A stretch of 64,000 nt of DNA, taken from positions 896,501 to 960,500 of the forward strand of contig NZ_CP107942.1 of the NCBI RefSeq assembly GCF_036053395.1, read 5' to 3'. Positions 1-8,887 of this stretch are shown in pieces. The notes beneath the pieces were generated by a model that was given only the letters and a program-made list of their open reading frames with translations, did not search any database and was not told the DNA's origin. The stretch's first letter is position 1; each line of letters opens with the position of its first letter. The position numbers and the translations under genes are program-made. The stretch is from Actinoplanes sp. NBC_00393 (GTDB lineage Bacteria; Actinomycetota; Actinomycetes; Mycobacteriales; Micromonosporaceae).

Positions 1-177
1 AGCAAGGCGCAGATCCTGGACCGGGTGTGGAAGTACGACTTCGGCGGCGACGGACGGATCGTCGAGTCCTACGTCTACTACCTGCGCCGCAAGATCGACC
101 GGACCGATCCGCCGCTGATCCACACCGTGCGTGGCGTCGGCTACGCCCTCAGGTTGCCCCGCGGCGGCGAGGAATGA
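1..177 (+). CDS. OmpR/PhoB-type response regulator, C-terminal end (partial)
   Basis: Reading frame open from base 1 to TGA at 175-177; the N-terminus lies outside the window. The 58 residues seen are the end of a winged-helix effector domain: 'DRVWKYDFGGDGRIVESYVYY' region followed by 'LRRKIDR' and the terminal hairpin 'IHTVRGVGYALR', which is the hallmark of OmpR/PhoB regulators. It is expected to bind DNA after phosphorylation of a receiver domain that is not in view. The stop codon overlaps the ATG of the following histidine kinase (ATGA), so the two are translationally coupled and should form a two-component pair. The adjacent efflux genes are a plausible target, but that is inference. 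Confidence 0.93.
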   Translation, partial: SKAQILDRVWKYDFGGDGRIVESYVYYLRRKIDRTDPPLIHTVRGVGYALRLPRGGEE

Positions 178-1601
178 TCCTTCGCTGGCGACATTGGACG
201 CTGCGCTCGCGGCTCGTCCTGGTCGTCGGCGCCCTCTCCGCGGTCGCCCTGATCGTGGCGAACGTGGCCGGCCTCGTCCTCATCCGCGGTTACCTGCTGG
301 ATCGGGTCGACGAACAGTTGAAACCGATCAGCCGGATGATGGCCGACCCGAATCCTCCGCGCAGCGGCTTCCTGCCCCGCGCCCCGCGCCTCCGGATCGG
401 CCCGGACCAGGTCATGTACCTCTACCTGCCGGACGGCACCCTCGATCCCGAGGTCAGCTCCATGGCCGATGCGACCAGGCCGGCGGCCCTGCCGATGGAC
501 GAGGTGCGGCAGCGCGTCGCCGCCGGGAAACCGTTCACCGTCTCCACGGCCGAGGGCGCCGACTGGCGGATGATCGCCGTTCCCTTCGGCCTGACCGGCG
601 GATACGTCCTGACCGGCTCCTCGCTGCAGGAGGTCGAGCAGACCACCGAACGGCTGCTGCTGATCGACGCCGCCGTGATGGTGCTGATCCTCGGCCTGCT
701 CGGGCTGGGCGCCGCGTTCGTGGTCCGGCTCGGGTTGCGCCCGCTCACCGAGATGGAACGGGTGGCCGCCGACATCTCGGCCGGCAACCTGTCCGGCCGG
801 GTGCCCGACCCGGACCCGCACACCGAACCGGGGCGGCTCGGGCGGGCCCTGAACGCCATGCTGTCCCGGATCGAGAACGAGGTCGATGCGCGTACCGCCT
901 CGGAGCAGCGGTTGCGGCAGTTCGTCGCGGACGCCTCGCACGAGTTGCGTACGCCGCTCACCTCGATCCGCGGTTTCGCCGAGCTGTACCGCCGCGGCGG
1001 GACGCCACCCGGCCCGGTCCTGGACGAGACGATGGCCCGGATCGAGGGCGAGGCCGGCCGGATGGGTGTGCTGGTCGAGGACCTGCTCATGCTCGCCCGC
1101 CTGGACCGGCAGCGCACCCTGGACCTGCGCCCGGTGGACCTGCTCGAGATCGTCCTCGACTCGGTCCGGGACGCGCACGCCCGCGCGCCGGACCGGACGA
1201 TCCGGCTCGCCGACGACTTCGAGCCGGTGACCGTGCTCGGCGACGATCACGGACTGCGGCAGGTCGCCACGAACCTGCTGGCGAACGCGCAGAACCACAC
1301 CCCACCGGGGACCACTGTGACGGTACGCGTGGGCCACACGCGGGACGCGCCGTCTTTGGCGATCCTGGAGGTCAGCGACAACGGGCCCGGGGTGCCGGCC
1401 GAACACGCGCCCCGGATCTTCGAGCGGCTGTACCGCGCGGACTCCAGCCGTACCCGGGTCAAAGGCGGCGGATCCGGGCTGGGCCTGGCGATCGTGGCGG
1501 CCATCGTGCAGGGCCACGGCGGCCGGGTGGAGCTGCACGACACACCCGGTGGCGGCGCGACGTTCCGGGTCCTGATCCCGGCCGTCCGGGAGACTTCCTA
1601 G
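174..1601 (+). CDS. Sensor histidine kinase (HAMP, HisKA, HATPase)
   Basis: 475-aa membrane kinase partnering the preceding regulator. An open frame extends further upstream, but the ATG at 174 overlaps the regulator stop, follows a GGCGAGGA ribosome site and starts directly before the first membrane segment (about residues 12-36). An extracytoplasmic sensor segment (about 37-160) is followed by a second membrane helix, a HAMP linker, the HisKA H-box 'FVADASHELRTPL' with phospho-accepting His256, and an HATPase domain with N-box around Asn367 ('NLLANAQNH'), G1 'DNGPGVP' and G2 'GSGLGLAIV'. All catalytic motifs are present. The architecture is the common actinobacterial EnvZ/TcrY-like type. 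The signal is unknown. Confidence 0.93.
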   Translation: MILRWRHWTLRSRLVLVVGALSAVALIVANVAGLVLIRGYLLDRVDEQLKPISRMMADPNPPRSGFLPRAPRLRIGPDQVMYLYLPDGTLDPEVSSMADATRPAALPMDEVRQRVAAGKPFTVSTAEGADWRMIAVPFGLTGGYVLTGSSLQEVEQTTERLLLIDAAVMVLILGLLGLGAAFVVRLGLRPLTEMERVAADISAGNLSGRVPDPDPHTEPGRLGRALNAMLSRIENEVDARTASEQRLRQFVADASHELRTPLTSIRGFAELYRRGGTPPGPVLDETMARIEGEAGRMGVLVEDLLMLARLDRQRTLDLRPVDLLEIVLDSVRDAHARAPDRTIRLADDFEPVTVLGDDHGLRQVATNLLANAQNHTPPGTTVTVRVGHTRDAPSLAILEVSDNGPGVPAEHAPRIFERLYRADSSRTRVKGGGSGLGLAIVAAIVQGHGGRVELHDTPGGGATFRVLIPAVRETS

Positions 1602-1692
1602 CCGACTCCCAGGTTCCGCCGAAGATCCTCATAGCCCGCGCCCGCAGAGTGGCCGGCATGAAGTTGCTCAGCTTCCCCGCGGCGGAACACCG

Positions 1693-2862
1693 ATGAAAAA
1701 TCGCAGATGGAGCCGCCACCCGTCCCTGGTGGTGAACGCCGTGATCGGCGTGGCGCTCGTCGCCGGGGCCTTCACGGTGTACGAGACGTTCTCCGGTTCC
1801 GATGACGGGACGGCCGCCGTGGCCTCCGAACGTACGGTCCCGGTCCAGCAGGGCACGGTCACCAAGACCGCCACCGCGGACGGGACGCTGGAGAGCGCGA
1901 GCACCGCGACCGCCGGCTTCGAGACCAGCGGCACGGTCACCGAGGTGCGGGTCAAGGTCGGCGACAAGGTCAAGAAGGGCCAGATCCTCGCCAAGATCGA
2001 CCCGGCCGCCGCGAACCGGGACCTGGACGCGGCCGAGGCCGACCTGGACGCCGCGCAGGACGCGCTGGACCGGGCCTCGGACACCTCGGACACTTCGGAC
2101 GCGCAGAACCAGGTGGACGCGGCCGAGCTGAAGGTGGACGAGGCGGAGGCCGCGGTGGAGGGCACGGTCCTCAAGGCGCCGACGGCCGGCACGGTGACCG
2201 CCGTGAACGGAACGATCGGCAGCTCGTCAGGCTCCTCCGGCGGTTCGTCTCAGGGGGCTCAGACGGAGAGCAGCAGCAGTGGCAGCAGCGGCTTCGTGGA
2301 GATCGCCGACCTGACGAAGATGCAGGTCGCCGCGGCCTTCGCCGAGGCGGACGCGACCAGCCTCAAGGAGAACCAGGTCGCCACCGTCACCTGGAACGCG
2401 CTCAGCGGCGTCGAACAGAGCGCCAAGGTCGCCGCGATCGACCCGTCGGCGACCACCACCAACAGCGTCGTCACCTACGGCGTGACGCTCACCCTGGACG
2501 AGGTGCCCACCGGCGCCAAGGTCGGCCAGACCGTCTCGGTCGCGGTCACCACCGGCTCGGTGCAGAACGCCGTCCTGGTGAACGCGGCCGCCCTCACCAC
2601 GGTCGGCAACCGGCACACCGTCACGGTGGTCGCCAACGGTGTCCAGGAGACCCGCTCGGTGGAGATCGGCCTGGAGGGCGACACGGCCACCCAGATCACC
2701 TCCGGGCTGACCGCGGGGGAGCAGGTCGTCGTGAAGACCACCACCTCGACCGGCACATCGCAGCAGGGTGGCGGCGGCTTCCCGGGCGGAGGCGGCTTCA
2801 CCGGCGGCGGCGGAATGCCCGGCGGGGGCGGCATGCCCGGTGGCGGCGGGGCCGGCCGGTGA
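1693..2862 (+). CDS. HlyD/MacA-like membrane-fusion (adaptor) protein
   Basis: 389 aa. An N-terminal membrane anchor (about residues 15-35) precedes a biotinyl-lipoyl-like barrel ('GTVTEVRVKVGDKVKKGQIL'), a short helical hairpin rich in Asp/Ala (about 110-155), the second lipoyl half ('VLKAPTAGTVTAVNGTIG') and a beta-barrel domain. The tail is low-complexity GGGGFPGGGG-type glycine repeats, and a Ser/Gly linker interrupts the second lipoyl half near residues 177-200. In Gram-positive bacteria such proteins couple MacB-type permeases to extracellular substrates or the cell wall. The stop overlaps the GTG of the ATPase gene, so it belongs to the same operon as the next two genes. Confidence 0.88.
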   Translation: MKNRRWSRHPSLVVNAVIGVALVAGAFTVYETFSGSDDGTAAVASERTVPVQQGTVTKTATADGTLESASTATAGFETSGTVTEVRVKVGDKVKKGQILAKIDPAAANRDLDAAEADLDAAQDALDRASDTSDTSDAQNQVDAAELKVDEAEAAVEGTVLKAPTAGTVTAVNGTIGSSSGSSGGSSQGAQTESSSSGSSGFVEIADLTKMQVAAAFAEADATSLKENQVATVTWNALSGVEQSAKVAAIDPSATTTNSVVTYGVTLTLDEVPTGAKVGQTVSVAVTTGSVQNAVLVNAAALTTVGNRHTVTVVANGVQETRSVEIGLEGDTATQITSGLTAGEQVVVKTTTSTGTSQQGGGGFPGGGGFTGGGGMPGGGGMPGGGGAGR

Positions 2863-3569
2863 GCCGGCCGGTCCTGCAGGTCACCGACCTGAAGAAGATC
2901 TACGGTACGGGTGAGGCCACCGTGCACGCGCTGCGCGGAGTCTCGCTGACCGTCGAACGCGGCGACTACGTGGCGATCATGGGGTCGTCGGGTTCGGGCA
3001 AGTCGACCCTGATGAACATTCTCGGGGCGCTCGACATCCCCAGCTCGGGCACGTACCGGCTGGACGGGGTGGACGTCAGCCGGCTCTCCGACGCGCAGCT
3101 CGCCCTGGCCCGGAACCGGCTCATCGGCTTCATCTTCCAGGCGTTCAACCTGATCCCGCGGACCAGCGCCCTGGCGAACGTCGAGCTGCCTCTGGCGTAC
3201 GCCGGGGTGAAACCGAAGGAGCGCCGCCGGCGCGCCCTGGAAGCCCTGGACGTGGTCGGCCTCGCGGACCGGGCCGGCCACGAGCCCAACCAGCTCTCCG
3301 GCGGTCAGCAGCAGCGGGTCGCGGTGGCCCGGGCGCTGGTCACCGAGCCGGCGCTGCTGCTCGCCGACGAGCCGACCGGCAACCTGGACTCCAAGTCCAC
3401 CGAAGACGTGCTGCAGGTCTTCGAGGACCTGAGCGCGGCCGGCCGGACCATCGTGATCATCACGCACGAGGACGAGGTGGGCGCCCGGGCCAAGCGCCTG
3501 ATCCGCCTGGTCGACGGGACGATCGTGCACGACGAGCGCCAGTACGCGGTGGGGCGGCACTACGCATGA
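2859..3569 (+). CDS. MacB/LolD-type ABC transporter ATP-binding protein
   Basis: 236 aa, GTG start overlapping the adaptor stop. It shows a complete nucleotide-binding domain: Walker A 'GSSGSGKST', Q-loop 'FQAFNLIPRTSALANVELP' (the family-specific region of LolD/MacB ATPases), signature 'LSGGQQQRVAVARAL', Walker B 'LLLADEPTGNLD' and switch His in 'IITHE'. It energises the permease encoded immediately downstream, with which it overlaps by 4 bp. The substrate cannot be read from the sequence; antimicrobial peptides, macrolides or lipoproteins are known substrates for the family. Confidence 0.95.
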   Translation: MSRPVLQVTDLKKIYGTGEATVHALRGVSLTVERGDYVAIMGSSGSGKSTLMNILGALDIPSSGTYRLDGVDVSRLSDAQLALARNRLIGFIFQAFNLIPRTSALANVELPLAYAGVKPKERRRRALEALDVVGLADRAGHEPNQLSGGQQQRVAVARALVTEPALLLADEPTGNLDSKSTEDVLQVFEDLSAAGRTIVIITHEDEVGARAKRLIRLVDGTIVHDERQYAVGRHYA

Positions 3570-4756
3570 GTCTCTTCGAGGTCATCCGGTTCTCGTTGCG
3601 CGGGCTCTCCGCCAACAAACTGCGTTCCGCGCTGACCATGCTTGGCATCCTGATCGGTGTCGCCGCGGTGATCCTGCTGGTCGCGGTCGGCAACGGCTCG
3701 GCCAAGGCGGTCAGCGACCGGATCGAGGCGCTCGGCACCAACACGATCACCGTGATGAGCACCAGCCGGGGCGGCGCCGGCCTCACCACGGGCAACGCCG
3801 AGGCGCTCGCCGACCCGGTGCTCGCGCCCGACGTCAAGTCGATCTCGCCGGTGGTCAGCGCCTCCGCCACCGTCACCTACGAAGGCGCCGAGCACGAGGT
3901 GAGCACGTTCGTCGGCACCACCCCGGCCTGGTTCACCGCCTCCAGCACCCCGGTCGGCCAGGGCGCGGCCTTCACCGACGACGACGTGGACCAGGGCCGG
4001 CGGGTCGTGGTGATCGGGCAGACCGTCGCCGAGGAGCTCTTCCCCGGCGTCGACCCGATCGACAAGCAGGTCACCGTCGGCGGCGCGCTGTTCACCATCG
4101 TCGGGGTGCTCGACGAGAAGAGCTCCACCGGCTTCCAGGACGCCAACGACACCGCGATCGCCCCGCTCACCGCGGTCCAGCAGGTGCTCACCGGGTACGG
4201 CGCGCTGACCTCGATCATCGTGGAGGCCGCCGACCCGGACAAGGTCGACGCCGTGCAGGGCCAGGTCTCCACGATCCTGAACCAGCAGCTCGACGTGTCG
4301 TCGTCCAGCACGAGCACGCCGTACCGGATCCAGAACGCGTCGTCCCTGCTGGAGACACAGACCGAGACCGCCGACACGTTCACCACGCTGCTCGGCGCGG
4401 TCGCCGCGATCAGCCTGCTGGTCGGCGGCATCGGCATCACCAACATCATGCTGGTCACGGTCACCGAACGGACCCGCGAGATCGGCATCCGCAAAGCCCT
4501 GGGCGCGCCCCGCCGGGTGATCCTGACCCAGTTCCTGATCGAGGCCACGCTGCTCAGCGTCATCGGCGGCGGCCTCGGGGTGGCGGCCGCGCTGATCGGC
4601 AGCCGGTTCGAGATCGTCGGCGTGCAGCCGGTGATCGTGCCCAGCTCGATCGGGCTCGCCCTGGGCGTCTCCATCGCCATCGGGCTGTTCTTCGGCGGGC
4701 TGCCCGCCGCCCGTGCCGCCCGGTTGCGGCCCATCGACGCGCTGCGCTACGAGTGA
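3566..4756 (+). CDS. MacB/FtsX-like ABC transporter permease
   Basis: 396 aa. One membrane helix near the N-terminus ('ALTMLGILIGVAAVILLVAV', about residues 23-43), a large extracytoplasmic MacB-periplasmic core domain (about 45-275), then three C-terminal helices with the FtsX motif 'ERTREIGIRKALGAPRR' between the first two of them. This 1+3 topology is typical of MacB permeases, and the length is close to the actinobacterial norm. It overlaps the ATPase gene by 4 bp and is followed after 9 bp by the DUF5666-like gene, so all four are probably one transcript controlled by the two-component system upstream. Confidence 0.94.
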   Translation: MSLFEVIRFSLRGLSANKLRSALTMLGILIGVAAVILLVAVGNGSAKAVSDRIEALGTNTITVMSTSRGGAGLTTGNAEALADPVLAPDVKSISPVVSASATVTYEGAEHEVSTFVGTTPAWFTASSTPVGQGAAFTDDDVDQGRRVVVIGQTVAEELFPGVDPIDKQVTVGGALFTIVGVLDEKSSTGFQDANDTAIAPLTAVQQVLTGYGALTSIIVEAADPDKVDAVQGQVSTILNQQLDVSSSSTSTPYRIQNASSLLETQTETADTFTTLLGAVAAISLLVGGIGITNIMLVTVTERTREIGIRKALGAPRRVILTQFLIEATLLSVIGGGLGVAAALIGSRFEIVGVQPVIVPSSIGLALGVSIAIGLFFGGLPAARAARLRPIDALRYE

Positions 4757-4765
4757 GGAAGCTCT

Positions 4766-5338
4766 GTGACCACGATGAACGACGAGACCGCGGTGCTGTC
4801 CCCGGTGCCCGCCGACGATCTCTCCGCTGAACTGGCCGCGTCGGCTCCCCGGCGCTGGTGGAACAAGGGCACCGTCGGGCTGGGCGTGGCGGCCCTGCTG
4901 ATGGGTGGCTTCCTCGGTGGGGTGCAGGCGCAGAAGCAGTGGGGTACGGCTGAGACCAGCGCCGCCAGCGGCTTCCCGGGCGGCGGGATGCGGGGGAGCG
5001 GCGGGTTCCCGGGCGGGCTCAGCGCCAGTGGCGCCCCGGGCCTCGGCCAGGCCAACGCCAACGCCAACGCCGGCGCCAACGCCGGCGCCGGCCAGGATGC
5101 GGCGACCACGGCGGCGGCCGGCACCACCGGCAAGGTCAAGCTGGTCAACGGCAAGACCATCTACGTGGAGACCGAGGACGGCACCGTCGTGACGGTCAAG
5201 ACCGACGGCGGCACCACCGTCTCCACTGCCAAGAAGGGCAAGCTGAGCGACGTGAAGGCCGGCGATGCGATCACCGTCCAGGGCTCGACCGGCGACGACG
5301 GCACGGTGACCGCCACCTCGGTGACCAGCACCAAGTGA
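4766..5338 (+). CDS. Membrane-anchored DUF5666-like protein
   Basis: 190 aa, GTG start 5 nt after a GAGGAAG ribosome site. A cytoplasmic N-terminus (about 35 residues) precedes one membrane helix ('GTVGLGVAALLMGGFLGGV'), a Gly/Ala/Asn-rich linker and a C-terminal beta domain (about 125-190) with 'GKVKLVNGKTIYVETEDG' and 'VKAGDAITVQG', matching DUF5666-type beta-barrels that occur next to efflux operons in actinobacteria. The function is unknown; the location suggests an accessory extracellular component of the MacAB-like system. Two hairpins follow the stop, closing the operon. Confidence 0.75.
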   Translation: MTTMNDETAVLSPVPADDLSAELAASAPRRWWNKGTVGLGVAALLMGGFLGGVQAQKQWGTAETSAASGFPGGGMRGSGGFPGGLSASGAPGLGQANANANAGANAGAGQDAATTAAAGTTGKVKLVNGKTIYVETEDGTVVTVKTDGGTTVSTAKKGKLSDVKAGDAITVQGSTGDDGTVTATSVTSTK

Positions 5339-5345
5339 GGCCGAC

Positions 5346-5364
5346 GTCACCGGCCCCCGGTGAC
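5346..5364 (+). terminator. Short hairpin after efflux operon
   Basis: Perfect 8-bp stem GTCACCGG/CCGGTGAC with a CCC loop, 8 nt after the DUF5666-like stop codon. There is no T-tract; it probably works together with the larger hairpin 20 nt downstream. Confidence 0.45.
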
Positions 5365-5384
5365 CAGCAACTTCGCCACTCAGA

Positions 5385-5421
5385 GTGACCGGCGCCACCG
5401 CCAGACGGTGGTGCCGGTCAC
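5385..5421 (+). terminator. Intrinsic terminator of the efflux operon
   Basis: 16-bp stem (5385-5400 with 5406-5421, one G-U pair), 5-nt loop CCAGA, followed by TTT. It is located where the efflux operon should end, before the separate small gene at 5532. Confidence 0.7.
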
Positions 5422-5531
5422 TTTCGTACCAAGAGTTTTACCTGGTCGATTTGGGGATGATGCACGAACGGTGGATTGTTGTACCTGGAAGCGACGAGGC
5501 TTTCTCCGTCACTATCCGTCGAGGAGTTACC

Positions 5532-5771
5532 GTGCAGTTCATCCGCAACGCCCGTACCGCCCTGGCCGACCGCCGGACCGCCCGCCGCGCACACCGGCAG
5601 CTGAGCGAGGAGCTCGCGGCGTTCCGCACCGCGGCGGAGCGCACCGAGCTCGACCTGATGCTCGGCCGCCACACCGCCGAGGAAACCCGCGAGATCCAGC
5701 AGATCCTGAGCCGGCAGGACGCCGAGCGCCGCTACCGCGACACCCTCCAGGTAACCGGCTACCACGGCTGA
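5532..5771 (+). CDS. Small conserved actinobacterial protein, 79 aa
   Basis: The chosen start is the GTG at 5532, 5 nt after a GAGGAG ribosome site; the frame is open further upstream but lacks support there. The product is strongly charged and helical ('ALADRRTARRAHRQLSEELA', 'HTAEETREIQQILSRQDAERR'), with no membrane segment or Cys. I recognise the style of short conserved proteins in Streptomyces and Micromonosporaceae but cannot assign a function. It stands alone between two terminators. Confidence 0.7.
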   Translation: MQFIRNARTALADRRTARRAHRQLSEELAAFRTAAERTELDLMLGRHTAEETREIQQILSRQDAERRYRDTLQVTGYHG

Positions 5772-5891
5772 CCGCATTTCCAGGCGCCGACCGCGCCCTC
5801 AGGCGCCGACCGCGCCCCCACGCGCTGACCGCGCTCCGGGTGTCGGCCGCCGCATTCCCGGGTGCCGGCTGCCACTGCTGACCGGACAGCG

Positions 5892-5929
5892 AACTGCCCC
5901 CGGCGTTCACATGAGCGCCGGGGGCAGTT
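5892..5929. terminator. Bidirectional intrinsic terminator
   Basis: Perfect 14-bp inverted repeat AACTGCCCCCGGCG / CGCCGGGGGCAGTT around a 10-nt loop, with A and T residues at the ends so it can act on both strands. It sits between the convergent 79-aa gene and the TerC-family gene. Confidence 0.85.
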
Positions 5930-5943
5930 TCGTCGGACGGGGG

Positions 5944-6951
5944 TCAGTGGTCGGACTGCTGCTGCTTCTCCCTACTCGGCCGCAGGCTGCCGGCGTGCGC
6001 CTTGAGCGACGGATCCTTGCCCGACTTGATCAGGCTGGCCACCGTGGTGATCACCAGGATGCCGATGATCACGCCGAGCGACACCGGGGTGCTGACCTCG
6101 GGCACCGACTCGCTGATGTCCTTGTGGGCCCAGTGCAGCACCAGCTTCACACCGATGAACGCCAGGATGATCGACAAGCCGGTGGACAGGTAGACCAGCC
6201 GGTCCAGCAGACCCTTCACCAGGAAGAACAGCGCCCGTAGGCCGAGCAGCGCGAAGGCGTTGGCGACGAAGACGATGTACGCCTCCTCGGTCACGCCGAA
6301 CACCGCCGGGATCGAGTCGAGCGCGAACAGCAGGTCGGTACCGCCGATCGCCAGCAACACCAGGAACAACGGCGTGAACATCTTCTTGCCGTCGACCCGG
6401 GTGATCATCTTGCCCTCGACGTAGTCGTCGGTCACCGGCAGGAACCGCCGCCCAGCCTTGACCAGGGCGTTCTCCCCGACGTCCGGATCCTCGTCCCGGT
6501 GCCGGAACAGCTGCACCGCCGTATAGAGCAGGATCAGGCCGAACACCAGGAACATGAACGAGAACAGGTTCAGCAGCGCGGCACCGAGCGCGATGAAGAT
6601 GACCCGCAGGATCAGCGCGATGATGATGCCGAAGGTCAGCACCTCCTGCTGATACCGCTCCGGCACCGCGAACGTGCTCATGATGATCACGAACACGAAG
6701 AGGTTGTCGACCGACAAACTCTTCTCGACGATGTAGCCGGCGAAATACTCGGTGCCGTATTCCCAGCCGGAGATGCTCGCGAAGACTATGCCGAACGCGA
6801 TCGCGACGGCGATGTAGAAGATTGACCAGGCGGCGGCTTCGCGGAAGCCGACGACATGTGGACGGAGCACCCCGAGAGTCAAATCGAGGGCGAGCAGGGC
6901 GACGATGACCCCGATGGTCACGATCCACCCGAGCGCGGAGACCTCAAGCAT
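5944..6951 (-). CDS. TerC/Alx-family integral membrane protein
   Basis: 335 aa with about nine membrane helices. Diagnostic TerC features are acidic residues in helices: 'LLALDLTLG' near the start, 'SLSVDNLFVFVIIMS' (about 80-95) and 'GGTDLLFALDSIPAVFGV' (about 205-222). Family members handle metal ions (Alx and related proteins export Mn2+) or take part in tellurite resistance; some assist membrane-protein metalation. It starts with 'MLEVSALGW', as in homologues. No ter cluster or partner is nearby, so a housekeeping Mn homeostasis role is most likely. I looked for a yybP-ykoY Mn riboswitch upstream and could not support one. Confidence 0.93.
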   Translation of the reverse strand: MLEVSALGWIVTIGVIVALLALDLTLGVLRPHVVGFREAAAWSIFYIAVAIAFGIVFASISGWEYGTEYFAGYIVEKSLSVDNLFVFVIIMSTFAVPERYQQEVLTFGIIIALILRVIFIALGAALLNLFSFMFLVFGLILLYTAVQLFRHRDEDPDVGENALVKAGRRFLPVTDDYVEGKMITRVDGKKMFTPLFLVLLAIGGTDLLFALDSIPAVFGVTEEAYIVFVANAFALLGLRALFFLVKGLLDRLVYLSTGLSIILAFIGVKLVLHWAHKDISESVPEVSTPVSLGVIIGILVITTVASLIKSGKDPSLKAHAGSLRPSREKQQQSDH

Positions 6952-7202
6952 GCTTCACAGGATCTCCAAAGAAACTGCGAACATGCTGAGTAACCGGAGT
7001 TTCCGGACCCACGCTGGCTCACATAATCCAGTCAGGCAGGGCTCAAGGGGACATAGCGGTGGTCACCCTGGGCGATCTTGGTCACCCCCTTCCCCGGTAC
7101 GCGCGACGAAAAGTCCCGCCACATCCCCGACCCAGCCGCCAGCCACCCCATGCCGCCCCCGCCGCCGGCCAATGCACAAACGCCGGCATCACCCCACCCC
7201 CA
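6952..7202. other. Upstream region of the TerC gene, no gene seen
   Basis: 251 bp between the TerC-family start codon and the 62-bp repeat array. The first ~100 bp is less GC-rich than surrounding DNA and should hold the TerC promoter (minus strand). No confident -35/-10 pair or riboswitch could be drawn. Confidence 0.4.
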
Positions 7203-7694
7203 ACTGCCGCCAAGCGCTGCTCCGCAGCGCGCAAGGCAGCCCTGCGCGTCAGCCCGCACCCTCAGCTGTCGCTGAGCGCTGCTCCGCAGCGCGGAAGGCA
7301 GCGCTGAGCGTCAGCCCGCGCCCTCAGCTGTCGCTGGGTGCTGCTTCGCGGCGGGGGAGGCAGCGTTGGGCGTGAGCTCGCGGTTTCGGCTGTCGCTGGG
7401 TGCTGCTTCGCGGCGGGGGAGGCGGCGTTGGGCGTGAGCTCGCGGTTTCGGCTGTCGCTGGGTGCTGCTTCGCGGCGGGGGAGGCGGCGTTGGGCGTGAG
7501 CTCGCGGTTTCGGCTGTCGCTGGGTGCTGCTTCGCGGCGGGGGAGGCGGCGTTGGGCGTCAGCTCGCACCCTCAGCTGTCACTGAGCGCTGCTTCGCAGC
7601 GCGGGAGGGAGCGCTGGCCGTCAGCCCGAAGTCTCGGCTGTCGCTGGATGCTGCGGAGCGGCGCGGAAGGCAGCGGTGGGTGACAGCTGCGGGG
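7203..7694. repeat. Tandem array of 62-bp units (8 copies)
   Basis: Units begin with GCTGTC at 7203 (degenerate), 7265, 7327, 7389, 7451, 7513, 7575 and 7637, an exact 62-bp period without indels. Each unit carries a core like GGTGCTGCTTCGCGGCG and a GCGTTGGGCGTGAGC-like part; several copies contain the small palindrome GCGCTGC-TTC-GCAGCGC. The three central units are nearly identical, the outer ones diverged. The array abuts the stop codon of the dioxygenase gene and opens long frames on both strands that I regard as artefacts. The same family recurs at 23672-24038. Confidence 0.9.
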
Positions 7695-8462
7695 TCAGGC
7701 TGTTTGGAAGGAGCGCTTTGCCAAGCCCATCCAGAAGCCGTCGATGGGCTGCGAAGGGGCGGCCTCCGGGTCGCCGGAGGCGCCGAGGGTGAGGAACATC
7801 GGGGCGAAGTGCTCGATGGTCGGGTGCGCGTAGGGCATGCCGGGGGCGCGGCTGCGGAAGTCGGCCAGTTCGTCGACCGCGCCGCGGGCCAAGGCCTCGG
7901 CGGCCCAGGCGTCGAACTCGCGGGACCAGCCGGGCGCGGCCGCGTCAGGGCGCCAGTCGCGCAGGAACGGCAAGCCGTGGGTGGTGAAGCCGGAGCCGAT
8001 GATCAGCACGCCTTCGTCGCGGAGTGGGGCCAGCCGGGCGCCGAGGTCGAGCAGCTTGTCGGGCTCCAGAGTGGGCAGCGACATCTGCAGGACCGGGATG
8101 TCGGCCTCCGGGTACATCACGGTCAGGGGCACGTAGGCGCCGTGGTCGAGGCCGCGGTTGGTGCGGGCGGTGGTTTCGCTGTCCGGCATCAGGGCGGCGA
8201 CCCGGTCGGCGAGGCCGGGTGCGCCGGGCGCACGGTATTGCACCTGGTAGTAGCGCGGCGCGAAACCGCCGAAGTCGTAGACCAGCGGGACCGTTTCGGT
8301 GGCGCCGAGCATCAGCGGCGCCGACTCCCAGTGCGCGGAGGCCACCAGGATGGCCCGCGGCCGGGGCAGGCCGGCGGCGAGGTCGCGCAGCTGGGCGACC
8401 CATGCCGGGTCGTCGACGAGCGGCGGGGCGCCGTGACTGAGAAAGAGAGCGGGCATCCGCAC
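7695..8462 (-). CDS. LigB/DODA-type class III extradiol dioxygenase
   Basis: 255 aa. Motifs: 'MPALFLSHGAPPL' at the start (metal His), 'ILVASAHWES' (second His), 'DFGGF', 'GLDHGAYVPL' (catalytic His), 'LIIGSGFTTHGL' and 'HPTIEHFAP', all typical of the YgiD/4,5-DOPA dioxygenase branch that opens catechol rings using non-haem iron or zinc. A GTG start with GGAGG 5 nt upstream is preferred over the ATG two codons later. It stands alone; no aromatic-degradation genes are adjacent, so the substrate is unknown. Confidence 0.92.
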   Translation of the reverse strand: MRMPALFLSHGAPPLVDDPAWVAQLRDLAAGLPRPRAILVASAHWESAPLMLGATETVPLVYDFGGFAPRYYQVQYRAPGAPGLADRVAALMPDSETTARTNRGLDHGAYVPLTVMYPEADIPVLQMSLPTLEPDKLLDLGARLAPLRDEGVLIIGSGFTTHGLPFLRDWRPDAAAPGWSREFDAWAAEALARGAVDELADFRSRAPGMPYAHPTIEHFAPMFLTLGASGDPEAAPSQPIDGFWMGLAKRSFQTA

Positions 8463-8887
8463 GATGACCTCCGTTGAAACTTCAACTTTCTCGACCCACG
8501 CTACGCGGAATTTGTTGATGCCGCAACTATCCCCGCGCGTAATTACTTAGCGTATAACTTTGCGAAGATTCGTGACGCTCCGCGCCCATCGCCGACGATC
8601 TCGCCCGACATTTCGATCACTCGAAATAGCTAAATATCGAGGATATTGGATCGACATGGTCGTTTTATTGATCGATGCTCAAATTTCCTGTCCAGCAGTG
8701 TGATCAACAACGCCTACTGTGGATCGCGATTTTGTCGCATCTGGACGTTGCGCAGCGGGTCCGGACCTGGCAGGCTACTGCCGGTCGCGCTGGGGGGAGC
8801 GCAACGTAATTGCTTCGTGGAACCTCACCATAACTACGTTCGGTGAACTCGCGGGCAACTTCCCCGGCGTCGAGAGGAGAACCAGCA
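8463..8887. promoter_or_regulatory. AT-enriched regulatory region between divergent genes
   Basis: 425 bp between the dioxygenase (minus) and GPP34 (plus) starts. About 8490-8720 is strikingly AT-rich for this genome (for example GCGTATAAC and CTAAATATCGAGGATATT). It contains a perfect 7-bp inverted repeat ATTTCGA-tcac-TCGAAAT at 8610-8627, which looks like an operator. No reading frame here resembles a protein. Confidence 0.45.

Noticed and set aside
6952..7100. yybP-ykoY Mn riboswitch upstream of the TerC gene
   Set aside because: TerC-family genes often have one, but I could not find the conserved paired elements or the typical GGGGAGUAG start.
7203..7694. CRISPR array
   Set aside because: Units are contiguous 62-bp tandem repeats without unique spacers, and no cas gene is present.
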